This document shows, in pieces, positions 1-6,534 of a stretch of 7,710 nucleotides of DNA; positions within the stretch are counted from its first letter, which is position 1, and each line of letters starts with the position of its first letter. A program made the position numbers and the translations under genes. The DNA is taken from contig JBBRWW010000133.1 of NCBI GenBank assembly GCA_038248955.1, positions 1 through 7,710 of the forward strand, given 5' to 3'. The stretch comes from Lysobacter_K sp038248955. GTDB taxonomy: Bacteria > Pseudomonadota > Gammaproteobacteria > Xanthomonadales > Xanthomonadaceae. The notes beneath the pieces were generated by a model. The model did no database searches. It was given only the letters and a program-made list of their open reading frames with translations, and was not told the origin of the DNA.

Positions 1-98
1 CCTGCCGCCACTGGCCGGACCGGGGACTACGCCAACGGAGGTGACCCGCCAGGCGTGAGTGCCTACCCGTCGTCGGCGCCGGCGTCGAGGCATGGCAT

Positions 99-124
99 TG
101 CAGCACTGCGCACTGCAGCACTGC
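99..124. repeat. Short direct repeat with 15-bp period downstream of xanA
   Basis: TGCAGCACTGC occurs at 99-109 and again at 114-124. It is followed by the double palindrome CCGCGG-C-CCGCGG (124-136). The region lies just past the xanA stop codon and could form RNA structure at the transcript end, but there is no T-run, so I do not call a terminator. Confidence 0.5.
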
Positions 125-179
125 CGCGGCCCGCGGCGTCGATCGCAGACCTCGCCGGTGCGGCCGTGCTGTCGCCGCG

Positions 180-1535
180 TCAACCCGCCGCGGTCATCAG
201 CGCGCGGAACTCCCCCACCCGGTCCTCGACCAGGCCCGGATTGGCTCGCGACTCGATGTTCAGCCGCACCAGCGGTTCGGTGTTGGAACTGCGCAGGTTC
301 ATGCGCCACTCACCGAAGTCCGCCGACAGTCCGTCGGTGTAATCCAGCACCGGGTCGAGATCGGCGTAGTGCTCCAGCACCGCGCGGATCGCCGCCGGCG
401 CATCGGCGACGCTGAAGTTGATCTCGCCGCTGCACGGGAACCTGCGCATGCGCTCCTCGACCAGCTCGGCCATCGACAGGCCGCTGGTCGAGATCAGCGC
501 CGCGATCAGCAGCCACGGCACCATGCCCGAGTCGCAATACGCGAAGTCGCGGAAGTAGTGGTGCGCGCTCATTTCGCCACCGTAGATCGCGTTCTCGGCG
601 CGCATGCGCTCCTTGATGAAGGCATGCCCGGTCTTGCACAGGATCGGCACGCCGCCGGCTTCGCGCACCATCTCGATCGTGTTCCAGACCAGCCGCGGGT
701 CGTGGATCACCTTGCCGCCCGGGCGACGCACGAGCAGCGCCTTGGCCAGCAGGCCGACCAGGTAATAGCCTTCGATGAAACGGCCGTCGGCGTCGAAGAA
801 GAAACAGCGGTCGAAATCGCCGTCCCAGGCGATGCCCAGGTCGGCGCCGTGCGCGCGCACCGCGTCGGCGGTGGCTGCGCGGCTGCCGGGCAGCAGTGGA
901 TTGGGGATGCCGTGCGGGAACGTGCCGTCGGGCTCGTGCTGCACGCGGATGAAGTCGAACGGCAGGTGTGGCGCCAGGCCGTCGATCACGATCCCGGCGC
1001 CGCCGTTGCCGGCATTGGTGACGATCTTGAGCGGCTTCAGCGCCACGCCTCCGACATAGTCCAGCAGGTGGCGCAGGTACACCGACTTGTCGGCCATCGT
1101 CCGCTCGGTCGCGCACGGGCCGCCCTGCACCGCCGCGGTGCCCAGCGCCCGGTCGCGGATCGTGAACAAGCCGCTGTCGCCGCTGATCGGTCGCGCGCCC
1201 TCGCGCACCAGTTTCAGTCCGTTGTAGTCCATCGGGTTGTGGCTGGCGGTGACCATCACCCCGCCGGCCGCGCCGAGGTGGTCGGTCTGGAAGTACACCT
1301 CCTCGGTGCCACACACGCCGATGTCGATCACCGCGCGCCCGGCGCAACGGAAACCGGAGGACAGCGCCGACTGCAGCGCCTGGCTGCTCAACCGCACATC
1401 GCGGCCCAGCACCACCGGCCCGGCCTGCAGCAACTCGGCCATCGCCATGCCGATGCGCGCCGCCAGCGACTCGTCGAGTTCGTCGGGCACCCGGCCACGG
1501 ATGTCGTACGCCTTGAAGGCCTCAGCCGCGCCCAT
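180..1535 (-). CDS. xanA: Phosphomannomutase/phosphoglucomutase, XanA type
   Basis: Cytosolic alpha-D-phosphohexomutase interconverting mannose-6-P/mannose-1-P and glucose-6-P/glucose-1-P, which feeds GDP-mannose and UDP-glucose pools for exopolysaccharide and LPS. The 451-residue product matches the usual family length of about 450. It starts with the typical AFKAYDIRGRVPDEL segment (residues 5-20). The phosphoserine loop TASHNP has catalytic Ser98. The metal loop DGDFDR is at 238-243, the sugar-binding loop GEMSAHH at 320-326, and the phosphate-binding loop RSSNTEP at 415-421, so all four active-site loops are intact. An in-frame ATG at 1640 would add 35 Arg/Pro-rich residues unlike the family; I chose 1535 because it matches the XanA N-terminus, with a weak GGGG Shine-Dalgarno just upstream. 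The gene stands 448 nt after the epimerase and probably has its own promoter. Identity is certain; mannose versus glucose preference cannot be read from sequence. Confidence 0.95.
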   Translation of the reverse strand: MGAAEAFKAYDIRGRVPDELDESLAARIGMAMAELLQAGPVVLGRDVRLSSQALQSALSSGFRCAGRAVIDIGVCGTEEVYFQTDHLGAAGGVMVTASHNPMDYNGLKLVREGARPISGDSGLFTIRDRALGTAAVQGGPCATERTMADKSVYLRHLLDYVGGVALKPLKIVTNAGNGGAGIVIDGLAPHLPFDFIRVQHEPDGTFPHGIPNPLLPGSRAATADAVRAHGADLGIAWDGDFDRCFFFDADGRFIEGYYLVGLLAKALLVRRPGGKVIHDPRLVWNTIEMVREAGGVPILCKTGHAFIKERMRAENAIYGGEMSAHHYFRDFAYCDSGMVPWLLIAALISTSGLSMAELVEERMRRFPCSGEINFSVADAPAAIRAVLEHYADLDPVLDYTDGLSADFGEWRMNLRSSNTEPLVRLNIESRANPGLVEDRVGEFRALMTAAG

Positions 1536-1721
1536 GGTGCACCCCGGTCCGTGCAGCGACCGCACGGCGGCGGGGCGTTCCCACGCCCCGCGCGCGTGGC
1601 GTGTGGCCGTCGGGGAACCCGTCGACGCTCTGGAACCCAACCTGCATGTTTGCGCCCTGTCGTTGCACCAGCCAAATCAACCCAACCCAGGCTCACACCT
1701 GGCCGGCCGCTGTATCACCAA

Positions 1722-1735
1722 CCGCGCATGCGCGG
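1722..1735. repeat. Perfect 14-bp palindrome in xanA leader
   Basis: CCGCGCATGCGCGG reads identically on both strands. It lies just downstream of the candidate -10 element for xanA, near the predicted transcript start, so it could be an operator or a hairpin at the 5' end of the leader. Short GC-only palindromes also arise by chance in DNA of this composition. Confidence 0.4.
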
Positions 1736-1744
1736 CCCGGGGCA

Positions 1745-1771
1745 TTTATACGGACTGGCCTGCGATGGCAA
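1745..1771 (-). promoter_or_regulatory. Candidate sigma70-type promoter for xanA
   Basis: Reading the minus strand, TTGCCA (1771-1766, five of six matches to TTGACA) is followed after 15 nt by TATAAA (1750-1745, five of six matches to TATAAT). The spacer is shorter than the optimal 17 nt. Transcription would start near 1738, next to the 14-bp palindrome, and give a leader of about 200 nt before xanA. Supported by sequence match only. Confidence 0.35.
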
Positions 1772-1941
1772 CAGCAGAAAAAGTCTCGATCGCAAGGCTC
1801 GTGGGCCGTGCGCGGTCGAAGGCTGGCGACGCATGACCGCACGGCGTCGGATACCGCTTATCAATCGCTGGATGTCCCTTCGATCGCACGATCGGCCAAG
1901 TCGCCCTGCAGCGATGGCTGCCACCGTGCCGTGATCCCTCG

Positions 1942-1964
1942 CTGGCGGAGCGCCCGTCCGCCTG
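1942..1964 (-). terminator. Stem-loop after the epimerase, possible weak terminator
   Basis: A 6-bp all-matched stem GGCGGA/TCCGCC (1944-1949 and 1957-1962) encloses a 7-nt loop, about 20 nt past the epimerase stop codon. No T-run follows on the minus strand, so it is not a canonical intrinsic terminator. It could be an mRNA 3' end stabiliser or incidental structure. Confidence 0.25.
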
Positions 1965-1983
1965 GTGGCTGGATCGTCCGACC

Positions 1984-3003
1984 TCAGGCGGCCGGACTGG
2001 CGTAGTAGTCGCGATACCAGGCGACGAAATTCGCGACACCCTCGTCCACCGACACGGTTGGCCGATACCCTGTCGCGCTGGCCAACGCGGATACATCGGC
2101 CTCGGTATCGGGCACGTCGCCGGCCTGCAGCGGCAACAGTTCCATCACCGCCTTGCGGCCCAGGCACTGCTCCAGCACCTCGATGTAGCGCAACAGCTCA
2201 ACGGGCTGTTCGTTGCCGATGTTGAAGATCCGGTAAGGCGCCACGCCGCTGCTGGCGGGATCGGGCGTGTTGCCGTCCCAGTCCGCGTCCTTGCCCGGCA
2301 CCTTGTCCAAAGTGCGGATCACGCCTTCGACGATGTCGTCGACGTAGGTGAAGCTGCGCTTGTGGTGGCCGTGGTTGAACACCTTGATCGGCTCGCCGGC
2401 GAGGATCGCCTTGGTGAACAGGAACAGCGCCATGTCCGGACGGCCCCAGGGTCCATAGACGGTAAAGAAACGCAGGCCGGTGCTCGGGATGCCGTACAGG
2501 TGCGCGTAGCTGTGCGCCATCTGTTCGTTGGCTTTCTTGGTCGCGGCGTACAGGGTCAACGGATGTTCGGTGGATTGGTGCTCGGAGAACGGCATGCGCG
2601 TGTTGGCGCCATAGACCGAACTGGTCGAGGCGAACACCAGGTGCTCCACGCCGTGGTGGCGGCAGCCTTCGAGCACGTGCAGGAAACCGGTGACATTGCT
2701 GCTGATGTAGACATGCGGATTTTCGGCGGCATAGCGCACCCCGGCCTGGGCAGCGAGGTTGACCACGCGCTGCGGCTTGTGGGTGGCAAACGCCGCCTCG
2801 ACCGCCGCGCGGTCGGCCAGGTCGGCCTGGATGTGGGTGTAGTTGCGGTGGTCCATGAAGCGCGCCAGGCGCGCTTTCTTGAGGTTGACGTCGTAGTAGT
2901 CGCTGAGGTTGTCGAAGCCAATGACCTCGTCACCACGTTCAAGCAACTTGAGGGCGACGTGCGAACCGATGAAGCCGGCGGTGCCGGTGACTAGGACTTT
3001 CAT
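1984..3003 (-). CDS. NAD-dependent nucleotide-sugar 4-epimerase, CapI/UDP-glucuronate 4-epimerase type
   Basis: Extended SDR epimerase of 339 residues, predicted to invert C4 of a UDP-uronate (UDP-GlcA to UDP-GalA, or the N-acetylated equivalent) through an NAD-bound 4-keto intermediate in the cytosol. The Rossmann glycine motif GTAGFIG is at 7-13, acidic Asp31 follows the second strand, the serine motif ASTSSVYG is at 125-132, and the catalytic pair is Tyr152/Lys156 in YAATK. The segment DNLSDYYDVNLKKARL (31-46) is characteristic of the CapI/UDP-glucuronate epimerase branch rather than GalE. The start at 3003 places the glycine motif at the extreme N-terminus, as the family requires, and has GGGAAG about 9 nt upstream. 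The nucleotidyltransferase stop is 4 nt upstream, so translation is probably coupled. The adjacent dehydrogenase looks like a UDP-HexNAc enzyme, so the substrate may be a UDP-HexNAc-uronate; sequence alone does not decide this. Confidence 0.9.
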   Translation of the reverse strand: MKVLVTGTAGFIGSHVALKLLERGDEVIGFDNLSDYYDVNLKKARLARFMDHRNYTHIQADLADRAAVEAAFATHKPQRVVNLAAQAGVRYAAENPHVYISSNVTGFLHVLEGCRHHGVEHLVFASTSSVYGANTRMPFSEHQSTEHPLTLYAATKKANEQMAHSYAHLYGIPSTGLRFFTVYGPWGRPDMALFLFTKAILAGEPIKVFNHGHHKRSFTYVDDIVEGVIRTLDKVPGKDADWDGNTPDPASSGVAPYRIFNIGNEQPVELLRYIEVLEQCLGRKAVMELLPLQAGDVPDTEADVSALASATGYRPTVSVDEGVANFVAWYRDYYASPAA

Positions 3004-3007
3004 GGTC

Positions 3008-3760
3008 TTAACTTCCCGAAACAATAGTTGACGGCTTTGGTTTTGCACCCAAGCCCGGGGCCTTGGCGGCCAGCAAACGCAGCGTCGCCAGCACATCCGG
3101 CAATCTGGCCTGGCTGGCGGCATCGGTCGGCAGGTGGCCCGGTACGGCATCATGGAAGGCCGGCTCACCCAGCAGGGCCGCGAAGCGGTCGGCCAGATAG
3201 ACGCGCAATTCGGATTGCGTAGCTGCTACCTCATCGCAAAACGTGTCACGGCCGTCGATGACGGCGATCACGTCGCCCAGGTCATGGCTGAACAGGTAGT
3301 CGCCGCGTCCGCGCGCAGCGAACGCTTCGAGTTTGGTAGCCACGAACGCTGGCGCCGTAATCACGTGGATGCCGAGTCCGGAGGGAAGCAAACAGGGTTG
3401 CGCCGTTGCCGCCGCCAGCGCGTAGCAGCGGTTGGAGAAGCCCAGCACCGACTCCAGCGTGGGCATCACATCCACAATCAGGCCACCTTGACGCCAGCGG
3501 CAGATCGGTGCGCCCGGAGACACGTCGGACGACAGTCCGCGTTCGCGCAGAGCCCTTTCGATCTGGTAGTACTCGCCCAAGGCAAGTACATCGACCACCA
3601 GATCCACGTCATCCGTGGCACGGATCGCCGGTTGCGCCGGGTCGGTGATCAGCAGGCCGACGACGGCACGACCGACGAACACCATTCGCTGGCAAAGCGT
3701 CTCGCCGAGCACACCGGCGGCGCGCTCCAGGAGCGCAATATTCGGGTCGTTCGGATTCAT
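3008..3760 (-). CDS. AbiEii-like nucleotidyltransferase, putative toxin of a two-gene cassette
   Basis: A 250-residue protein resembling the AbiEii/AbiGii family of polymerase-beta-fold nucleotidyltransferases. Known toxic members transfer nucleotides to tRNA or other acceptors. Visible elements are the glycine position FVGRAVVGLL (28-37), the acidic metal motif ATDDVDLVV (48-56, Asp51 and Asp53), a third acidic strand GLIVDVMP (93-100, Asp97), ATKLEAF (141-147), and SHDLGDVIAVIDGR (158-171), which resembles the DL-x-D motif of AbiEii. The canonical hG[GS] glycine motif reads Gly30-Arg31, so activity is uncertain. The start at 3760 overlaps the upstream stop by 4 nt (ATGA); an upstream in-frame extension would run into the preceding gene. 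The last 20 or so residues are Lys/Pro/Gly/Ser-rich and look like a non-conserved tail. The fold and pairing are reasonably supported; toxin activity, target and a defence role are inference. Confidence 0.7.
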   Translation of the reverse strand: MNPNDPNIALLERAAGVLGETLCQRMVFVGRAVVGLLITDPAQPAIRATDDVDLVVDVLALGEYYQIERALRERGLSSDVSPGAPICRWRQGGLIVDVMPTLESVLGFSNRCYALAAATAQPCLLPSGLGIHVITAPAFVATKLEAFAARGRGDYLFSHDLGDVIAVIDGRDTFCDEVAATQSELRVYLADRFAALLGEPAFHDAVPGHLPTDAASQARLPDVLATLRLLAAKAPGLGAKPKPSTIVSGS

Positions 3761-4299
3761 GCCAGCCGCTGCTCCAGCAGGGGCAGTGCCAATGCCCGCT
3801 CGCGCGCGCTGCCGCCACGGATGGCGTCGAACAACGCCAGCAACTCGTACAGCGCCGGATTCTGCGCCACCGCGCGCGGGACGCTTGGATACAGCGGATG
3901 CAATGCGATGCCACGCACCGGGCCTGCCTTGTCGGGCCATACCGGCGGGGGTTCGGCGGGTTGGACGATCGATCCGCGCAGCGGTTCGGCCGCATACCCC
4001 GTCGGCCAGCCGCGGGTCAGCCCACCTTTGGTCGCAGGAAAACTGTAGCGGGCCCCGTGCTGGACGAACAACCGCAACGCCTCGCGAATCACTTGGGGTT
4101 TGCCCTCCTCGTCCTTCCGCGCGAGCTGGGCCTGCACCGCCCGGGCCAGCGCGGCGTGGATTTCAGAGGCGGTTAATCCGAGTTCCGTCGACAGCGCCGC
4201 ATACGTAGGCGCCGGCCCACGCGACTGCGCCAGCCGCAGCAGGACCAACAGGTCCTGAGGCCGGAGCACCATTTGCGGATTGGACTTGGCGGAGATCAT
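3757..4299 (-). CDS. Winged-helix-like DNA-binding protein, putative antitoxin/autoregulator
   Basis: A 180-residue protein that I recognise only as the usual partner of this nucleotidyltransferase type, not by a gene name. Residues 12-60 look like a winged helix-turn-helix: QDLLVLLRLAQ, then TYAALSTELGLTASEIHAALARAV with a clear HTH turn at ELGLTASE. The middle (82-105) is rich in aromatic and glycine residues and includes RYSFPATKGGLTRGWPT. A PPPVWPD turn (117-123) and LHPLYPSVPRAV (133-144) follow, then a helical C-terminus ending in EQRLA. No membrane segment or signal peptide is seen. ATG 4299 is chosen as the first start after the palindrome; Met10 (MVLRPQD) is an alternative closer to the typical N-terminus but has no visible ribosome site. 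Overlap with the nucleotidyltransferase and a palindrome overlapping its promoter suggest an autoregulating antitoxin, which is inference. Confidence 0.65.
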   Translation of the reverse strand: MISAKSNPQMVLRPQDLLVLLRLAQSRGPAPTYAALSTELGLTASEIHAALARAVQAQLARKDEEGKPQVIREALRLFVQHGARYSFPATKGGLTRGWPTGYAAEPLRGSIVQPAEPPPVWPDKAGPVRGIALHPLYPSVPRAVAQNPALYELLALFDAIRGGSARERALALPLLEQRLA

Positions 4300-4310
4300 C
4301 GGGTCGTTCT

Positions 4311-4330
4311 CTATTCGCGAATAGCGAATA
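4311..4330. promoter_or_regulatory. Palindromic operator with extra half-site
   Basis: CTATTCGCGAATAG (4311-4324) is a perfect 14-bp palindrome. The half-site GCGAATA at 4317-4323 is repeated head-to-tail at 4324-4330, giving three half-sites in 20 bp. It covers the predicted -10 element and transcript start of the cassette and is markedly AT-richer than its surroundings. The likely ligand is the adjacent winged-helix-like protein; this is inferred from position and symmetry. Confidence 0.6.
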
Positions 4331-4355
4331 TGCGCTTCCCCGACCGGCTGGTCAA
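4327..4355 (-). promoter_or_regulatory. Internal promoter candidate for the two-gene cassette
   Basis: On the minus strand TTGACC (4355-4350, five of six to the -35 consensus) is followed after exactly 17 nt by CATATT (4332-4327, four of six to the -10 consensus). Transcription would start near 4320, about 20 nt before the 4299 ATG. The element sits immediately after the dehydrogenase stop codon, so the cassette can be transcribed without read-through. Confidence 0.5.
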
Positions 4356-4358
4356 AGG

Positions 4359-5645
<1,287 letters not shown>

Positions 5646-6049
5646 GCATCCCCCCTTGATGACAACCCGCCGCATGCCTGCATCCATTCCTGGCAGGTCG
5701 GTCTGGTCGATGAACGCCCCGGCTGGCATGAATCGCAATCTGCCGCCCGATCTCTGCTGATCCAACGTCGTCCACACCCAACCGCGGCCGTACCCGTCGT
5801 CGCACGATGGCATCTTCGCCCAGGTCGCTGCCCGATTGCACCCCGACCAGTTGCAGCGGCCACCGCTCAGCGCATCCGACGCGGTGCGTGACGGCCGGGG
5901 GGATGCAGGTGGTCTGGCCTGCAAAGACAGCGGCACGCGACGGCCACGGCTTCGCGCCGATCAATTGCCCCCGGCGGGGCGATGAACCTGACCCCCTGTT
6001 TCAGCGGGAGTTAGATGAACCTCACCGCCAATTTCAGCGTCGGTGGTTC
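5646..6049. other. 404-nt region between dehydrogenase and plus-strand orphan frame
   Basis: No gene is supported here, although open frames cross it on both strands as expected at this GC content. It must contain the promoter for the minus-strand polysaccharide block, but I find no convincing -35/-10 pair. It holds an 11-bp inverted repeat, TGCATCCCCCC (5645-5655) with GGGGGGATGCA (5897-5907), the first copy being the dehydrogenase ribosome site, and the 33-bp-spaced direct repeat at 5981-6039. Confidence 0.5.
5981..6039. repeat. Imperfect tandem direct repeat, 33-bp period
   Basis: The 26-bp unit at 5981-6006 recurs at 6014-6039 with 22 of 26 bases identical. Both copies begin GATGAACCT and end TTTCAGCG; the four differences are in the centre. 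The period of 33 bp preserves frame. Each copy also begins with an ATG on the plus strand (MNLT...), but the first such frame stops after 10 codons, so I do not call it a gene. Confidence 0.8.
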
Positions 6050-6490
6050 ATGGCCGGCCAGGACGACATGCGATTGGTGCTGTCGCACCTCCATCGGGTC
6101 CTGCCGCGCACCGGCTGTGTGCAGATTGAATTGACGTCGATGCTGGATGACGACCTGGCGGGGACATGCGAAGAGCGCATCGCGCACTGGTCCAGCTGCA
6201 TTGACGACGGCTGGCGCGAGCGTCTGCGCGTGATCGCCCACGTCAACAGTGATGGCCACGGCCTTCGATACCTTCCAAACCCCCGTGGCCACGGCTACAT
6301 GGCCGAGTGGGCGATGATTCGCGTGGGGCATATGCCATGGGCAATGCAGGGCAAGGCCTTTGCTCGTTGCCAAGGGCTCTCCGAGGCGTTGATCGCTTGG
6401 CGCGTCAAACTCGACTTGCGCGCGCCCCTGTCAGGCCGTCCCAATCATCGTTGGGCTCGGGTCGACCAGCACCATTCAATCCCCGTTTGA
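6050..6490 (+). CDS. Hypothetical protein, unrecognised
   Basis: A 146-residue frame I do not recognise. In favour of it being real: a balanced acidic/basic composition with regularly spaced Trp, mostly G/C third positions, and termination just before hemN on the same strand. Visible segments are a helical start (MRLVLSHLHRVL), an acidic patch SMLDDDLAGTCEER, and a Gly/His/Trp-rich middle (HVNSDGHGLRYLPNPRGHGYMAEW). There is no signal peptide or membrane segment. The frame is open upstream to 5807, through the 33-bp repeat. ATG 6050 follows GGTGG; ATG 6068, six codons later, has a better-spaced AGGA and may be the true start. A 120-codon frame runs antisense at 6011-6373 but has a less protein-like composition. 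It could be a gene remnant. The stop codon lies inside the FNR-type box of hemN. Confidence 0.4.
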   Translation: MAGQDDMRLVLSHLHRVLPRTGCVQIELTSMLDDDLAGTCEERIAHWSSCIDDGWRERLRVIAHVNSDGHGLRYLPNPRGHGYMAEWAMIRVGHMPWAMQGKAFARCQGLSEALIAWRVKLDLRAPLSGRPNHRWARVDQHHSIPV

Positions 6491-6500
6491 CCTTGATCAA
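6487..6500 (+). promoter_or_regulatory. FNR/Anr box upstream of hemN
   Basis: TTGAC-CTTG-ATCAA matches the FNR/Anr consensus TTGAT-N4-ATCAA at 9 of 10 defined positions. It is centred at 6493.5, 41.5 nt from the hemN ATG. FNR-family oxygen sensors with a 4Fe-4S cluster activate hemN in Pseudomonas and related bacteria, which fits an oxygen-independent haem enzyme. The regulator itself is not in this window. Confidence 0.75.
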
Positions 6501-6522
6501 GGCGCGGGCGACGAACGCTTCC

Positions 6523-6528
6523 TAAGCT
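6523..6528 (+). promoter_or_regulatory. Candidate -10 element of hemN
   Basis: TAAGCT keeps the key T, A and final T of TATAAT. It sits 22 nt after the FNR-type box, the normal class II geometry with the box centred at -41.5. Transcription would begin at about 6535, the A of the hemN ATG. No -35 hexamer is needed in such activator-dependent promoters. Confidence 0.45.
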
Positions 6529-6534
6529 GCGACG

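Larger units (their letters stand above)
1536..1983. other. 448-nt spacer between epimerase and xanA; leader and promoter region
   Basis: I see no supportable gene in this stretch; the open frames crossing it have Arg/Pro/Ser-rich translations typical of chance frames in GC-rich DNA. Its contents, in the minus-strand direction, are a stem-loop just after the epimerase stop, a promoter-like pair around 1745-1771, a perfect 14-bp palindrome at 1722-1735, a small inverted repeat CCAGG/CCTGG near 1687-1702, and then about 200 nt leading to the xanA start. The section around 1745-1800 is visibly less GC-rich than the flanking genes. Confidence 0.6.

Noticed and set aside
2..58. A possible C-terminal end of a plus-strand gene (18 codons, ...TEVTRQA then TGA at 56-58)
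   Set aside because: Too short to judge; it could equally be chance, and no flanking sequence is available to the left.
1536..1640. An upstream in-frame ATG extending XanA by 35 residues
   Set aside because: The added residues are Arg/Pro/Ser-rich and absent from the family; the 1535 start matches the XanA N-terminus closely.
369..1934. A very long plus-strand open frame (521 codons) opposite xanA
   Set aside because: It lies antisense to a gene with four intact active-site motifs, and its translation is His/Arg/Ala-rich with no domain, typical of the antisense frame of GC-rich coding DNA.
5982..6014. A 10-codon plus-strand peptide (ATG 5982, stop TAG 6012-6014) starting in the first repeat unit
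   Set aside because: No ribosome site, and the MNLT start simply follows from the repeat sequence.
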